Shown here: positions 63,074-64,000 of the stretch, piece after piece | Position numbering within the stretch: position 1 is the first letter of the stretch | How the letters are laid out: every line of letters starts with the position of its first letter | The notes under the pieces: model-generated | Seen by the model: only the letters and a program-made list of their open reading frames with translations | Told to the model about the DNA's origin: nothing | Database searches by the model: none | Made by a program: the position numbers and the translations under genes | Source: NORP240 sp942492445 | GTDB lineage: Bacteria; Pseudomonadota; Gammaproteobacteria; Pseudomonadales; Pseudohongiellaceae | DNA length: 64,000 nucleotides | Direction of reading: 5' to 3' | Assembly (NCBI GenBank): GCA_942492445.1 | Contig: CALOEW010000090.1 | Coordinates: forward strand, 1-64,000

Positions 63074-64000
63074 CTACCTGTAGAGGCGGGAACCGTCGGG
63101 CCGACGCTTGAATCGCTTGTATTCCCACTGATACTGGGGAATAGCCTCGGTAACACAGTGCTCCACACTGAGATTCAGTGCCGCGACGGATTTCTGTATA
63201 TCCGCCTCGTAAATCTGCGGATCAGCCGCCCGGATCTTCAGCCGGAATCCCGCACCATTAGGCAGGCGCTCCGCGAATCCGCATATCACTCTGGCACCTG
63301 TCCGCTGAACCAGGCGTGATACCAGCGTCATGGAAAGAGCCGGCGTACCAAAGAAAGGGGCGAATACTCCAGCTTCTTCGGCCGGCTCCTGATCCGCCAG
63401 TATCCCTATGGATTCACCCAGTTTCAGCGCTTGCAACAGAGTTGCAACGCCCTGACGATTGGTAGGAGCCAGTCGGACCTGGCCACGACTGCGTGCTGTT
63501 CTGATCAGCTTGTCAAAATAGTGGTTCTTCGTAGGCTGATACATGAAAGTAGTCGGGTGCCTCTCTGCGAGGTAGTAGGCAAACACTTCCCAGTTTCCAA
63601 GGTGCGGCGCCAGTATAACGACTCCCCGCCCTTCCTCCACGGCGTCTTCCAGAGCTTTCTCCCCTTCCACCTGAAGGACCATTGCCAACACCCTATCCAT
63701 TGGTAATAGCCAGCATTTGCTCATTTCAAACGCAGTTTTCGCCGTTTCCCGGAGGCTGCGGGCAGCCAGGCGTCTGAGATCCCGCTCGGGCAGATCGGGA
63801 AAGCACAGGCGCAGGTTCTGGCGTGTAGTCTGTCGCATCCTCGTGGGAGTGAGGTTTACAACGGTACCAAGAAGGCCGGCCACTCCCTGAAGGATGATGA
63901 GAGGAAGCCTGGCGCAAAGTTGCAGCAGACCCCAGGCCAGCCTGAATTTCAATCGATCAATAAAGCCTTGTTTCACTGGTTCTGGACTACTCCGGACAAT
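63074..64000 (-). CDS. Lipid A acyltransferase, LpxL/HtrB family
   Basis: The frame is open from the stop at 63074 to the window edge. The GTG at 63976 gives 300 residues, but there is no in-frame stop upstream, so the real start may lie outside. An N-terminal membrane segment (LPLIILQGVAGLLGTVVNLT) is followed by the HxxxxE catalytic motif VVILAPHLGNWEVFAYYLAE. The family blocks PTTFMYQPTKNHYFDKLI and SIGILADQEPAEEAGVFAPF come next. It transfers a fatty acid to lipid A at the inner membrane. A homologue lies close to trkA in Pseudomonas as well. Confidence 0.9.
   Translation of the reverse strand: MVRSSPEPVKQGFIDRLKFRLAWGLLQLCARLPLIILQGVAGLLGTVVNLTPTRMRQTTRQNLRLCFPDLPERDLRRLAARSLRETAKTAFEMSKCWLLPMDRVLAMVLQVEGEKALEDAVEEGRGVVILAPHLGNWEVFAYYLAERHPTTFMYQPTKNHYFDKLIRTARSRGQVRLAPTNRQGVATLLQALKLGESIGILADQEPAEEAGVFAPFFGTPALSMTLVSRLVQRTGARVICGFAERLPNGAGFRLKIRAADPQIYEADIQKSVAALNLSVEHCVTEAIPQYQWEYKRFKRRPDGSRLYR

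Overview
The window is two unrelated genomes joined end to end. Bases 1 to about 11,020 are high-GC actinobacterial DNA. The gene order rpsT–holA–comEC–comEA–degV–octT–gpgP–rsfS–nadD–VWA protein–MoxR ATPase follows the mycobacterial/rhodococcal chromosome (compare Mycobacterium tuberculosis Rv2412 to Rv2426c, here without eis), and the proteins look Rhodococcus/Nocardia-like. Almost every gene there is broken by one or more single-base frameshifts, which points to poorly polished long-read sequence. From about 11,020 to 64,000 the DNA is a moderate-GC gammaproteobacterium with mostly intact genes. The junction (about 11,011–11,030) cuts through two genes at once: a MoxR AAA+ ATPase that has lost its Walker A end and a SLAM-like outer-membrane barrel that has lost its C-terminus. 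I read this as an assembly chimera.

Gammaproteobacterial layout. (a) 11.0–16.7 kb: a minus-strand group of FecR-domain protein, CHASE2 class III nucleotide cyclase and TPR/beta-barrel (SLAM/DUF560-like) protein, divergent from a Crp/Fnr-type regulator. Their shared intergenic region holds a GTGA-N6-TCAC palindrome upstream of a good sigma-70 promoter. (b) 16.9–24.2 kb: a type I secretion system (PrtD-type ABC exporter, HlyD-type adaptor, TolC-type channel), an unrecognised 178-aa protein, and a Wzm/Wzt polysaccharide ABC transporter. (c) 24.3–34.7 kb: a type II secretion operon in the unusual order L-M-E-F-D-G-H-I-J-K, with a lipoprotein secretin and no gspC. (d) 34.8–43.1 kb: dsbA, dihaem cytochrome c, engB, polA and znuA/znuCB, a block with Pseudomonas-like synteny. 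(e) 43.1–50.4 kb: a caa3-type cytochrome oxidase cluster with its assembly factors (SCO, haem O synthase), a subunit II carrying two C-terminal cytochrome c domains, and two tandem subunit III genes. (f) 50.5–64 kb: prlC, aroE, hemF, dprA, a LysM protein, def, fmt, rsmB, trkA, trkH and an LpxL-type acyltransferase, again in an order close to the oriC-proximal region of Pseudomonas.

How the genes may work together. The CHASE2 cyclase and FecR protein could sense the envelope and feed a nucleotide signal to the Crp-like regulator, which sits next to the type I exporter. The type II system, DsbA and the oxidase modules are ordinary envelope and respiratory functions of an aerobic Gram-negative. 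The most notable points are the chimeric junction, the cyclase/Crp/exporter module, a DNA polymerase I whose 3'-5' exonuclease aspartates are replaced, the liposecretin type II system lacking gspC, and a dispersed palindromic repeat present in two copies.
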